From contig NZ_BMGY01000003.1 of the NCBI RefSeq assembly GCF_014640435.1, forward strand, positions 1 to 64,000: a stretch of DNA of 64,000 bases, written 5' to 3'. Positions 16,847 through 25,129 of the stretch are shown here, piece by piece. Within the stretch, counting starts at the first letter, position 1, and each line of letters opens with the position of its first letter. The stretch comes from Hymenobacter frigidus. GTDB taxonomy: Bacteria > Bacteroidota > Bacteroidia > Cytophagales > Hymenobacteraceae. The notes below the pieces were generated by a model, which had not been told where the DNA came from, made no database searches, and worked only from the letters and a program-made list of their open reading frames with translations. A program made the position numbers and the translations under genes.

Positions 16847-17809
16847 ATGCCCGACTTTTCATTTCTCGTTCTTAATTCTTCACCAACCACCGCGCCGCTC
16901 GTCACCATCGTGGCGCTGTGCCACAACCACGCGCCGTTTCTGCGCGAGGCCCTGGATTCTATTCTGGCTCAAACTTATTCGCACCTGGAAGTGTGGCTCG
17001 TGGACGATGCCAGTACTGACGATAGCCCCGCCATTCTGCGCGAATACGCTGCCCGGTACCCCACCTGGCACCTGCTATTGCTCAGCGAAAACGTGGGTAA
17101 CTGCCGCGCCTTCAACCTGGCTTTTCGGCAAAGCCAGGGCGAGTTCCTGATTGATTTTGCCACCGATGACGTGTTGCTGCCCGAGCGGGTGGCGCAGCAG
17201 GTGGCCGCTATTCAGCAAGCTGATTCCACGGTGGGCATGGTGTATTCAAATGCCGAATTGATAGCTGAGGATGGCCAGCTGTTGGGCCTGCACCACCGTC
17301 CCGATGGCCACGGCGGGCTGCTGCCGCCGCCCGCCAGTGGCTGGGTATTTGCCGAGGTGCTGCGGCGCTACTTCATCAGCACGCCCACCATGATGATGCG
17401 CCGGGCCTGCCTGGCCCAGTTGGGCGGCTACGACGAAACCCTGGCCTACGAGGACTTCGATTTCTGGGTGCGGGCCAGTCGGGAATGGCAGTTCGTGTAC
17501 CTGGATATCGTGACGACCCGCAAGCGCAAGCACCCGCGCAGCATGAGCGCCAAGGCCTACCGCCGCCACGACCCTTACCTGACGTCCACCATTTGGGTAT
17601 GCGAAAAAGCCCTAGCGCTGGCCCGCACGCCCGCCGAGCACGCCGCCCTGGCCACCCGTTTGCGGTGGGAGCTGCGCCAGGCCATGCGTCGTCATCGGCA
17701 TACCGAGGTGTGGGCGCTGTTCGGGCTGCTGCGCCAGGCCGCCCGCCCCACGCTGGTCGACCAGGCCCTCGCAACCTGGAGCCGCTTGTTTGCCAGGATT
17801 AGCAAGTAA
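16847..17809 (+). CDS. Family 2 glycosyltransferase
   Basis: This 320-residue GT2 enzyme has a GT-A fold. The nucleotide-sugar motif VTIVALCHNHAPFLREALDS is followed by VWLVDDASTDDSP (Asp-Asp) and, further on, FATDDVLLPERV, the metal-binding DxD-like position. An acceptor-domain ED motif is at YEDFDFWVRAS. The first eight residues derive from repeat-like AT-rich DNA, so the true start may be a little later. It lies 40 nt after the flippase gene and 42 nt before a dioxygenase gene, and would add a sugar to the cluster's glycan. The specific sugar cannot be told. Confidence 0.9.
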   Translation: MPDFSFLVLNSSPTTAPLVTIVALCHNHAPFLREALDSILAQTYSHLEVWLVDDASTDDSPAILREYAARYPTWHLLLLSENVGNCRAFNLAFRQSQGEFLIDFATDDVLLPERVAQQVAAIQQADSTVGMVYSNAELIAEDGQLLGLHHRPDGHGGLLPPPASGWVFAEVLRRYFISTPTMMMRRACLAQLGGYDETLAYEDFDFWVRASREWQFVYLDIVTTRKRKHPRSMSAKAYRRHDPYLTSTIWVCEKALALARTPAEHAALATRLRWELRQAMRRHRHTEVWALFGLLRQAARPTLVDQALATWSRLFARISK

Positions 17810-17851
17810 TTTTGAGCAAACTACCCGAAGCCCCGTTGGCTTCGCAGCCCC

Positions 17852-18703
17852 ATGACACCTCCCGACCCCTCGGCCGATGCCGAACCCTTCAACCAGCTCG
17901 ACCTCAACGGGCAGCGCGTGGCCTACCAGGTAGAAGGAGCCGCCAAAAGCACCGCTGACGCGCAAGTGCTGCTGGCCCAGGCTACCGACCTCACGGCGCG
18001 CGCCGCGTGGGCAAAAGTCGGTTATGCCGTGGTGCCGGGCCTTCCTGCCCCAATTCAGCAGATGCTGCAGGCTGGTTTGGCCGAGCTGCTGCGCGAGGCC
18101 CTGCGCGCCGCGGGCTGCTCCGTTGCGTCCGATTTCGACATCACTCACTATCACCATGCCGTTGGCGATGACCCGGCCCGTCACCTGGCCGTCATCGCCC
18201 AAACCAAATCCTACGACCTGAGCCGCCTGCCCATTGCTCCGGCGCTGCTCGAAGGCCTGGTGAGCGCGGCCTGCGGCCAGCCCGTGCGGGCTCACAATCC
18301 GCATGCCCGGGAGGCGGTATTCCACTTGCGCATTGTGCGCCCCAACCGGGCCGACCAAAACCCGCTGCACCGTGACGCTTGGCTGCCCCGCTACCACGAT
18401 GCCCTTAACATTTATTTGCCCGTGGCCGGGAGCACGGCCCGCTCATCGCTCACGCTGGTGCCGGGCAGTCACCACTGGCCCGAAAACATGGTGGAGCGCA
18501 CCGAGGGCGGGGCCATTTACCACGGCGTGCTTTATACCGTGCCGGGGGTGTTGCGCCCGGTGCGCCCGCTGCAAATCATTCGGCCCAATCCCGGCCCCGA
18601 CGAAGTGCTGGTTTTTTCGCCTTATCTGCTGCACGGGGCCGCCGCTAACCTGAATGACGACGCCACCCGAATTTCGTTAGAAATGCGCTTTTGGGCCCCG
18701 TGA
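17852..18703 (+). CDS. PhyH-like Fe(II)/2-oxoglutarate dioxygenase in the glycan cluster
   Basis: This 283-residue protein resembles the phytanoyl-CoA dioxygenase superfamily. It has the Fe-binding HxD in LHRDAW (about 174-176), a distal His in LLHGAAANLN (about 260), and the downstream Arg for 2-oxoglutarate in ATRISLEMRFW. The N-terminal 60 residues are not part of the core. Such enzymes hydroxylate small molecules, lipids or sugars. In this position after a GT2 and flippase it may decorate a sugar, but this is inference. It is followed by an AT-rich hairpin (18720-18768). Confidence 0.7.
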   Translation: MTPPDPSADAEPFNQLDLNGQRVAYQVEGAAKSTADAQVLLAQATDLTARAAWAKVGYAVVPGLPAPIQQMLQAGLAELLREALRAAGCSVASDFDITHYHHAVGDDPARHLAVIAQTKSYDLSRLPIAPALLEGLVSAACGQPVRAHNPHAREAVFHLRIVRPNRADQNPLHRDAWLPRYHDALNIYLPVAGSTARSSLTLVPGSHHWPENMVERTEGGAIYHGVLYTVPGVLRPVRPLQIIRPNPGPDEVLVFSPYLLHGAAANLNDDATRISLEMRFWAP

Positions 18704-18719
18704 ACGGAATTAAAAAGGA

Positions 18720-18768
18720 AGAATTAAAAATTAAAAAATTGGGTATCAGACTTCTGATTTTTAATTCT
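18720..18768 (+). terminator. AT-rich hairpin after the dioxygenase gene
   Basis: Twelve-bp perfect outer arms (AGAATTAAAAAT / ATTTTTAATTCT) and an inner ATCAGA/TCTGAT hairpin followed by T residues. It may terminate or attenuate the glycan operon before the last gene. It belongs to the AATTAAAAATTA-type sequence seen in other intergenic spots here. Confidence 0.5.
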
Positions 18769-18835
18769 GTTCAAAAAAAATATGCAAACCTGGAAGCTGC
18801 TGTAAGCGGGCATTTTTATCTCCTGATTATTTATT

Positions 18836-20506
18836 GTGCCGCACCATACTCGTTCAGCCATTTTCGCCCGCGTGGTGCTGCTGCCCATCGGGTTGGTGCT
18901 GGCTACCGTGGCGGGCTTAGGCAGCTACTACGAAGCCAGCGATGACACGTCCATCGCCTGGCTTTTCTCGGGAGTGCTGGCCCTGAAGCCGGTGACTTCG
19001 CTACCGCTGTACTTTCGCGGCTTCGGGCGGGTGCTGGCGGCGGCTTACACGGCCTGGCCGGGGGTGGCGTGGTTTGGCCTCCTGCTGAGTGCGTCGCTGG
19101 CAGCTGCTACGGTAATGCTGCTGGCCGTGCTCGACCGCGTGTTGCGGCCGTCCCTAAGACCCTGGCCGCTGGCCTTGGTTCTCGCAGGCTTTTTTGGAGT
19201 GGCGCTACTCGAAAACTGGTTGCTGTTCAGCTACGTGCGGGTGGCGCTGCTGCTGGCGGGGGCTTCGGTACTATTTGCTTCGCAACGACCGGGGCGGTTA
19301 GTCCCGCTGCTGGTGGGGCTGGGTGGGCTGGGAGCTGTTTGGCTGATGCGGCCCAGTCTGGCCGTACTGGGCTTTGGGGCCACGCTGCCGGCGGCACTGC
19401 TGCTGGCTGGTGGCCTACGCCGCGCCGCGCCCCTGCTGCTCAGCGCGGCTTTGGTATTGGCCGTAGCCACCGGAACTGCCGCTTTTCTGCGCACCCCCAC
19501 CGAAATGCACACTCAGGTACTCGACGGCTATTTCGCCCGCATTCTGGACTTCGACCAACTGCGCCCGCAGCCCCGCACCCCGGCCGACAGCTTGGGCACC
19601 GCCGCCGTGGCTTTGTGGATGATGGGCGATTCTACCGTCGTAAATGAAGCCCTCTGCCGCCGGGCCTACGTTTTCGATGCCCCCGATTTCTGGGGGCGCG
19701 AAGTGCCGGCCAAGCTGTGGTTACGGGCCGGGTTGCTGGTGCGCGACTACTTTCCGTTGCTGCTGGCCCTCGTGGCTACCGCCGGTGTGTGGCTGCGCCG
19801 CCGTGGCCGCTCCGCCTGGTTTTGGGTGGTGCAGTTGGGTTTTGCCGGGGTATTCGTGCTGTTTGCGGGTGTGCTCAAGCTCCCGCCCCGGCTGGAGCTG
19901 CCGCTGCTGGTGTTCTGGCTCCTGACCAATCTGGCATTCTTGCTGGTTAATAATCCAGCGGAAATTATCCGGCACAACGGTGCCCGCCGGAACCCGCTAT
20001 TGGTTGCGGTGGCTACGCTGGTTCTGTTGCTATACGGGGCCAAAACCCTGCATCGCCGTCAGGTGCTGGGGCAGGAGCGGGCCCGCCACGAATTAGCCCT
20101 GCAAACCATCAACCGGCTCGGGGCTGGCCGCATCCGCATCATGGCTGGCACCAACGATTTGCTGAAAAGCCTCTCACCTTTTCAAACTTATGCTCCCGGC
20201 CCCGGCGCGGTCCTGCAGCTCACCGGCTGGCCTTCGCACGATGTCTCACAGGTCCGCTTGCGCCAGGCGTTAAGCGGCACCCCCGACCAAACCGAGTGCC
20301 TGCGCCGCTTCGCGCAGCGTCCGTCGTCCGGCCCTCAGCCTCAGCCACTATGGGTGCTCACTCCCGAAACAGCCACTTGGCTCAGCCGACGGTTCAGCTT
20401 CAACGAGGGCTCGCGGCTACTGCTGTACCCCAGCGCTGGCCACTTGCTGGAAGGCCCGGACTCTACGGTGCGCGTGTATCACGTGCGGGTGGTGCCAACG
20501 CTCTAG
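18836..20506 (+). CDS. Large multi-pass membrane protein of the glycan cluster
   Basis: This 556-residue protein starts at a GTG (18836). It has about nine to eleven hydrophobic helices (from residue 12 to about 405) and a C-terminal soluble domain of about 150 residues. The layout and the early periplasmic loop with YYEASDDTSIA recall integral-membrane GT-C-type glycosyltransferases, which often have an Asp pair in the first loop. I see no stronger signature, so it is labelled only as membrane protein. It lies downstream of the dioxygenase gene and probably belongs to the same transcript unless the hairpin stops it. Confidence 0.7.
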   Translation: MPHHTRSAIFARVVLLPIGLVLATVAGLGSYYEASDDTSIAWLFSGVLALKPVTSLPLYFRGFGRVLAAAYTAWPGVAWFGLLLSASLAAATVMLLAVLDRVLRPSLRPWPLALVLAGFFGVALLENWLLFSYVRVALLLAGASVLFASQRPGRLVPLLVGLGGLGAVWLMRPSLAVLGFGATLPAALLLAGGLRRAAPLLLSAALVLAVATGTAAFLRTPTEMHTQVLDGYFARILDFDQLRPQPRTPADSLGTAAVALWMMGDSTVVNEALCRRAYVFDAPDFWGREVPAKLWLRAGLLVRDYFPLLLALVATAGVWLRRRGRSAWFWVVQLGFAGVFVLFAGVLKLPPRLELPLLVFWLLTNLAFLLVNNPAEIIRHNGARRNPLLVAVATLVLLLYGAKTLHRRQVLGQERARHELALQTINRLGAGRIRIMAGTNDLLKSLSPFQTYAPGPGAVLQLTGWPSHDVSQVRLRQALSGTPDQTECLRRFAQRPSSGPQPQPLWVLTPETATWLSRRFSFNEGSRLLLYPSAGHLLEGPDSTVRVYHVRVVPTL

Positions 20507-20637
20507 CAGTGGGCCAATTGGCCTGTTTGGTTGTAATAATGCCATAATCTTATACCCCGGTCCGTACTAATACCGCAGACCTTTGTTGTGGTAAAAGCGT
20601 TTCTTCATTAATTACTCTCGCTTTTATATCCCGCCCT

Positions 20638-21621
20638 ATGCTTCCGTCCTCCACTATGACCGCCCGCGGCGAAGTCCTCCAGCACATGGAAGGCTTCCTG
20701 AAATCTAATATGGGCACCTTCCTCAAAAGCGTGGAAGACAGTTGGCAACCCGCCGATTACTTGCCGGATTCGCGCCAGGATAATTTTTTCGACGAGGTAA
20801 AAGTGTTGCGCGAACGCGCCGGCAACCTCAGCTACGACTTGCTAGCCGTGCTCATCGGCGACACCATCACCGAGGAAGCCCTGCCCAACTACGAAGCCTG
20901 GTTCCACGAGCTCGACAACCTGAACCGGGACCGCGACAACGGCTGGGCCGAGTGGATTCGGGGCTGGACAGCCGAGGAAAACCGCCACGGCGACCTGCTC
21001 AACCGCTACCTCTACCTCTCGGGCCGCGTGAATATGCGCGAGTTCGAAGTGAGCACCCATTACCTCATCAACGACGGTTTCGACCTCGGGACGGCTCGCG
21101 ACCCGTACCGCGCCTTTGTGTACACGAGCTATCAGGAGCAGGCCACTAACATTTCCCACCGCCGCGTGGGCCAGTTGGCCCGCACCGCCGGCGACGACCA
21201 GCTCTCTAAAATCTGCGGCATGATTGCCGGCGACGAAAACCGCCACGCCCGCGTGTACAAGACGTTTGTGGAGAAAATTTTCGAAGTCGACCCCAGCGAA
21301 ATGATGCTGGCCTTCGAAGACATGATGCGCAAGAAAATTGTGATGCCCGCCCACTATATGCGCGAAATGGGTATTGAAATGGGCAAGACTTTCGGCCATT
21401 TCACCGATGCCGCCCAGCGCCTGGGCGTGTACACCAGCTCCGACTACACCGACATTCTCGACTCGCTTATCCACGATTGGAAAATTGAGAAGATGGGTGG
21501 CCTCACCGGTCAGGCTGAGAAGGCCCGCGACTACATCATGGCCCTGCCCAGCCGCCTGCGCCGCGTGGCCGACCGCATGCCCGTGCCCAAGCTGGAATAC
21601 AAGTTCAAGTGGATTTCATAA
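20638..21621 (+). CDS. Acyl-ACP desaturase (ferritin-like diiron enzyme)
   Basis: This 327-residue protein is a soluble fatty-acid desaturase of the plant stearoyl-ACP type. The diiron ligands are visible as two E-x-x-H motifs, EENRH (E114, H117) and DENRH (E200, H203), with bridging Glu167 in SYQEQATN. It would introduce a cis double bond into acyl-ACP using reduced ferredoxin, thus controlling membrane fluidity. The start at 20638 (MLPSSTM) is kept; an ATG six codons later is also possible. It is monocistronic, with a strong terminator after it. Confidence 0.93.
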   Translation: MLPSSTMTARGEVLQHMEGFLKSNMGTFLKSVEDSWQPADYLPDSRQDNFFDEVKVLRERAGNLSYDLLAVLIGDTITEEALPNYEAWFHELDNLNRDRDNGWAEWIRGWTAEENRHGDLLNRYLYLSGRVNMREFEVSTHYLINDGFDLGTARDPYRAFVYTSYQEQATNISHRRVGQLARTAGDDQLSKICGMIAGDENRHARVYKTFVEKIFEVDPSEMMLAFEDMMRKKIVMPAHYMREMGIEMGKTFGHFTDAAQRLGVYTSSDYTDILDSLIHDWKIEKMGGLTGQAEKARDYIMALPSRLRRVADRMPVPKLEYKFKWIS

Positions 21622-21635
21622 CGAGTGATAAAACG

Positions 21636-21673
21636 AAAAACGCCTGTTTTCCAATCGGAAAACAGGCGTTTTT
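21636..21673 (+). terminator. Intrinsic terminator after the desaturase gene
   Basis: AAAAACGCCTGTTTTCC and its reverse complement flank an AATC loop, with T residues at the end. A near-perfect 17-bp stem, 15 nt after the stop codon. Confidence 0.85.
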
Positions 21674-21725
21674 GCTTGAGGGAAATGCCTTGGCTGAACG
21701 ATTCCAGCGCGAGCCGTTCAGCGAC

Positions 21726-21747
21726 GAGACGCAAAATGTTGCGTCTC
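21726..21747. repeat. Short palindromic repeat, family E
   Basis: GAGACGCAAAATGTTGCGTCTC, given here as arms GAGACGCAA and TTGCGTCTC around AATG. It is preceded by imperfect arms GCTGAACG/CGTTCAGC (21692-21721). It has no gene on it and is a candidate member of another dispersed palindrome family. Confidence 0.55.
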
Positions 21748-21808
21748 TACACTCCCTTGATTTTCACAAACCATTTCGTGACGAGTATAATCACCGATTG
21801 CGCGGCGT

Positions 21809-22090
21809 TTATTTCTCTACTTTCACGCCCTTCCAGAAGGCTATGCGGCCTTTGATTTCCTTGGCTGCGTCTTTGGGTTCGGGGTAGTACCAAGCGGCGT
21901 CTTTGTTTTGCTCGCCGTTCACCTTCAGTGAGTAGTAGCTGGCGCGGCCTTTCCAAGGGCAGGAAGTTTGGGCGATGCTGTCCTCAAAAAACTCCTTTTT
22001 GATGGAATCGGCGGGGAAATAGTGGTTGTTTTCAACAACGACGGTATCATTGCTCTCGGCAATGACGGTGTTATTCCAAATGGCTTTCAT
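21809..22090 (-). CDS. DUF427 domain protein
   Basis: This 93-residue protein covers a whole DUF427 domain. The family hallmarks are present: the start KAIWNNTVIAES, then VVENNHYFPADSI, the CPWKG motif, and the closing AWYYPEPKDAAKEIKGRIAFWKG. DUF427 proteins are small, cytoplasmic, of unknown biochemical role. The ATG at 22090 is chosen because the upstream extension comes from a repeat (22098-22182) that lies immediately before it. It is a single gene on the minus strand. Confidence 0.9.
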   Translation of the reverse strand: MKAIWNNTVIAESNDTVVVENNHYFPADSIKKEFFEDSIAQTSCPWKGRASYYSLKVNGEQNKDAAWYYPEPKDAAKEIKGRIAFWKGVKVEK

Positions 22091-22097
22091 GGTGGGG

Positions 22098-22182
22098 CGT
22101 AGCGCGAAGCTCCAGCTTCGCATGTCGTTGCACATAATCCGGGCGCGGCGGCCGGGACGCGAAGCTGGAGCTTCGCGCTACT
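22098..22182. repeat. Intergenic inverted repeat, family C
   Basis: The arms read GTAGCGCGAAGCTCCAGCTT on the left and the reverse complement AAGCTGGAGCTTCGCGCTAC on the right, each containing a nested GAAGCT/AGCTTC palindrome, with a GC-rich centre. The element starts eight bases upstream of the DUF427 start codon, so the promoter or leader of that gene must lie in or beyond it. Confidence 0.8.
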
Positions 22183-22243
22183 CCGAAATGAACATTGCCC
22201 GCGCCGCCGTTGTTTTCCGGGCCTATCCTGAAAGAAGAATATT

Positions 22244-23350
22244 ATGGCCGTTGGCTTCCGATTCCGCGATTTTGTTCCCGAAGACCAGCCCGAAAAGGGC
22301 TTTGAGTCCTTGTTTAAGCTGTTCATGCAGCTCGTTACCATCACTTCCGGCGATGTAGGCGAGGCCCTACAATGGCTCAATGAGCTCGACAAGCAGTACG
22401 GCCTCACCGACGACCAGTACGGCATGGGCAACTTCATCGACGACCTGAAGAAAAAGGGTTACATCGATGAGAATGAGCAGGCCAAGGGCGAATTTAAGAT
22501 TACGCCCAAAACCGAGCAGGGCATTCGTAAGAGTGCGCTGGAGGAGATTTTTGGCAAGCTCAAAAAGAGCAACACCGGCAACCACCGCACGCCCCACACC
22601 GGCCAGGGCGACGAGCAGAGCACCGACCTGCGCGAATTCCGCTTCGGCGATTCGCTGGAGTCGATTCAGATGACCGAATCCATCCGCAATGCCCAGCTCA
22701 ACCACGGCATGGAGGGCGATGACTTCATGCTGACCGAAGGCGACCTGGAAGTGCGCGAAAACGAGCATAAGTCGCAGACCAGCACCGTGCTGATGATTGA
22801 CATCTCGCACTCGATGATACTCTACGGCGAGGACCGCATCACGCCGGCCAAGAAAGTGGCCATGGCCCTGGCCGAGCTGGTAAAGCAGAAATACCCTAAG
22901 GATTTTCTCGACGTCATCGTGTTCGGCAACGATGCCTGGCAGATTGAAATCAAGGACTTGCCCTATCTGCAGGTAGGCCCGTACCACACCAATACCGTGG
23001 CCGGTCTGGAACTGGCCATGGACCTGCTTCGCAAGCGCAAAACGCCCAACAAGCAAATATTCATGATTACCGACGGCAAGCCCACTTGCCTGAAGGAAGC
23101 CGGCGGCTATTATAAAAACTCCTTCGGCCTCGACCGCAAAGTGGTGAACAAGACCCTGAACCTGGCCGCCGCCGCCCGCCGCGTCAAAATCCCCATCACC
23201 ACGTTCATGATTACCTCCGACCCGTATTTGCAGAAATTCGTGGAGGAATTCACGGAGGTGAACCAGGGCAAGGCTTACTACTCGGGCCTGAAAGGGCTGG
23301 GCCACCTGGTGTTCGAGGATTACAAAAAGAACCGGCGCAAGACGCTGTAA
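22244..23350 (+). CDS. VWA domain protein, partner of the MoxR-type ATPase
   Basis: This 368-residue protein has an N-terminal helical region (about 1-150) and a C-terminal von Willebrand factor A domain. The MIDAS metal site is visible: DISHSM (a DxSxS variant), then the Thr in TNTVAGLELA and the Asp in MITDGKPTCLK. In bacteria VWA proteins of this kind pair with an AAA+ ATPase of the MoxR/ChlI type, which lies 129 nt downstream on the same strand. The pair may act as a chaperone or metal-insertion machine, but the target is unknown. A decayed family A repeat is found between the two genes. Confidence 0.85.
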   Translation: MAVGFRFRDFVPEDQPEKGFESLFKLFMQLVTITSGDVGEALQWLNELDKQYGLTDDQYGMGNFIDDLKKKGYIDENEQAKGEFKITPKTEQGIRKSALEEIFGKLKKSNTGNHRTPHTGQGDEQSTDLREFRFGDSLESIQMTESIRNAQLNHGMEGDDFMLTEGDLEVRENEHKSQTSTVLMIDISHSMILYGEDRITPAKKVAMALAELVKQKYPKDFLDVIVFGNDAWQIEIKDLPYLQVGPYHTNTVAGLELAMDLLRKRKTPNKQIFMITDGKPTCLKEAGGYYKNSFGLDRKVVNKTLNLAAAARRVKIPITTFMITSDPYLQKFVEEFTEVNQGKAYYSGLKGLGHLVFEDYKKNRRKTL

Positions 23351-23365
23351 ACCGCACTTTTCTGT

Positions 23366-23465
23366 TCTGCTGACCAAGGAAGCATCTTATCACGGTTGTT
23401 TTTGTCAGCTCTCATAATGCGAACAACGCGGACGTGATAAGGTCTTTCGCGCTGTTCAGGATGAT
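23366..23465. repeat. Decayed family A inverted repeat
   Basis: The right arm GATAAGGTC... to GTTCAGGATGAT is recognisable, and the left arm keeps CTTATCACG, paired with CGTGATAAG at 23433-23441. The outer left arm is degenerate. It lies between the VWA and AAA+ genes. Confidence 0.5.
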
Positions 23466-23479
23466 ACTTAACCCCCTTC

Positions 23480-25027
23480 ATGGCCCAAGACCAGCTTCCA
23501 ACCAATCATTTGCAACACATCACCACCCTCGGTCAGCTGAAAAAGTCTGGCTACAAATCCCGCACGGTTAAGGCCGAATTGCGGGAGAACCTGATTCGGA
23601 AGCTTCGGCTGAAAGAAGACGTCTTTCCCGGAATTTTCGGCTACGACGAAACCGTAATTCCAGAATTGCAGCGCGCCATTCTGGCCGGGCACCACATCAA
23701 CCTGCTCGGCTTGCGCGGCCAGGCCAAAACCCGCATCGCGCGCCTGCTCATCAACCTGCTGGATGAGTACATGCCCGTGGTGGCTGGCGCCGAGCTGAAT
23801 GACGACCCGCTGCAGCCGCTGTCGGTGTTCGCCAAAAACCTCATTGCCGAGCACGGCGATGACACGCCCGTGACGTGGATGCACCGCAACGAGCGTTACA
23901 CCGAGAAGCTGGCCACGCCCGACGTGAGCGTAGCCGACCTCATCGGCGACGCCGACCCCATCAAAGCGGCCACGCTGAAACTGCCGTATTCCGACGAGCG
24001 GGTGATTCACTTCGGGCTGATTCCGCGGGCGCACCGGGGCATTTTCGTGATTAACGAATTGCCCGATTTGCAGGCGCGCATTCAGGTGTCGCTGTTTAAT
24101 ATTCTGCAGGAGGGCGATATTCAGATTCGTGGTTTCAAAGTGCGGCTGCCGCTGGATATTCAGTTTGTGTTCACGGCCAACCCGGAGGATTATACCAACC
24201 GGGGCTCCATCGTGACGCCGCTCAAGGACCGGATTGACGCCCAGATTATCACGCACTACCCCAAGTCGATTGAAATCGGCAAGCGCATCACCAAGCAGGA
24301 AGCCCGCATCAAGGACGAGCAGAAGGGCATGGTGACGAGCAACGAAATTATCCACGACCTGGTGGAGCAGGTGGCCGTGGAAGCCCGCGGCTCCGAGTTC
24401 GTGGACGCCAAGTCGGGTGTGTCGGCCCGCCTCACCATCTCGGCCTACGAGCAGGTGATTGCGGGGGCCGAGCGCCGGGCGCTGGTGAACGGTGAAGCCA
24501 ACACCTACGTACGATTGGGCGACTTTATTTCGGCCGTGCCCGCCGTGACCGGCAAGGTGGAGCTGGTGTATGAGGGCGAGCAGGAGGGAGCCGGCATCGT
24601 GGCCGAGAAGCTGATGGGTAAGGCCATCCGCACGCTGTTCCTGCAATACTTCCCCGACCCCGACAAGTCCAAGAAGCTCAAGAACCGCCCTTCGCCCTAC
24701 AAGGCCATTCAGGAGTGGTTCGGTAACGGCTACACCCTGGATTTGCTGCACGATGCTTCGACAGAGGACTATCGCGCCGTCCTCGACCTGGTGCCCGGCC
24801 TGCGCGACATCGTGACCGAGCTGCACCCCAAGGAAACGCCAGAGCACACGTACTTCCTTATGGAATTCCTGCTCCACGGCCTGAGCGAGCACAGCTTGAT
24901 TTCGCGCAACCGCCTCACGGCCGGCGCGCAGTTCAAGGACTTGCTCTCGTCGATGTTCACCATGCCCAGCTTTGGGGAGGATGACGAGGACGAGGACGAG
25001 GAGGAGAAGCCGAAGCGCCGCCGGTAG
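23480..25027 (+). CDS. MoxR/magnesium-chelatase-like AAA+ ATPase
   Basis: This 515-residue protein is a ChlI/MoxR-type AAA+ ATPase. Walker A is seen as GLRGQAKTR (a GxxGxxK[TS] variant, near residue 77), Walker B as GIFVINELPDL, and sensor and arginine-finger regions follow (VFTANPEDYTNRGSIVTPLKDR). The C-terminal half is helical, and the protein ends in an acidic run followed by a basic one (DEDEEEKPKRRR). It follows the VWA gene and probably acts with it, as BchI/BchD-like or RavA/ViaA-like systems do. No chlorophyll or cobalamin genes are nearby, so a role in metal chelation is not supported by context. The start is the ATG at 23480. Confidence 0.88.
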   Translation: MAQDQLPTNHLQHITTLGQLKKSGYKSRTVKAELRENLIRKLRLKEDVFPGIFGYDETVIPELQRAILAGHHINLLGLRGQAKTRIARLLINLLDEYMPVVAGAELNDDPLQPLSVFAKNLIAEHGDDTPVTWMHRNERYTEKLATPDVSVADLIGDADPIKAATLKLPYSDERVIHFGLIPRAHRGIFVINELPDLQARIQVSLFNILQEGDIQIRGFKVRLPLDIQFVFTANPEDYTNRGSIVTPLKDRIDAQIITHYPKSIEIGKRITKQEARIKDEQKGMVTSNEIIHDLVEQVAVEARGSEFVDAKSGVSARLTISAYEQVIAGAERRALVNGEANTYVRLGDFISAVPAVTGKVELVYEGEQEGAGIVAEKLMGKAIRTLFLQYFPDPDKSKKLKNRPSPYKAIQEWFGNGYTLDLLHDASTEDYRAVLDLVPGLRDIVTELHPKETPEHTYFLMEFLLHGLSEHSLISRNRLTAGAQFKDLLSSMFTMPSFGEDDEDEDEEEKPKRRR

Positions 25028-25045
25028 CAAGCCTCCCTGTTTGCA

Positions 25046-25124
25046 GCGCGAAGCGGTGCTTTGCATCCCCGCGCCGTTTGGAATAATCCAGGCGGTGCGG
25101 AGATGCAAAGCACCGCTTTGTGCT
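25046..25124. repeat. Intergenic inverted repeat, family D
   Basis: The left arm GCGCGAAGCGGTGCTTTGCA and the right arm TGCAAAGCACCGCTTTGTGC are imperfect complements, separated by a GC-rich centre with an internal GGAATAATCC. It fills the 102-nt gap between the convergent AAA+ and M14 genes. Confidence 0.7.
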
Positions 25125-25129
25125 TCCTG

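Noticed and set aside
23468..25108. Long open frame on the minus strand over the AAA+ gene
   Set aside because: It mirrors a well-supported AAA+ gene on the plus strand, has low-complexity His/Gly/Leu-rich sequence and no domain. It is a shadow frame caused by GC-rich codon bias.
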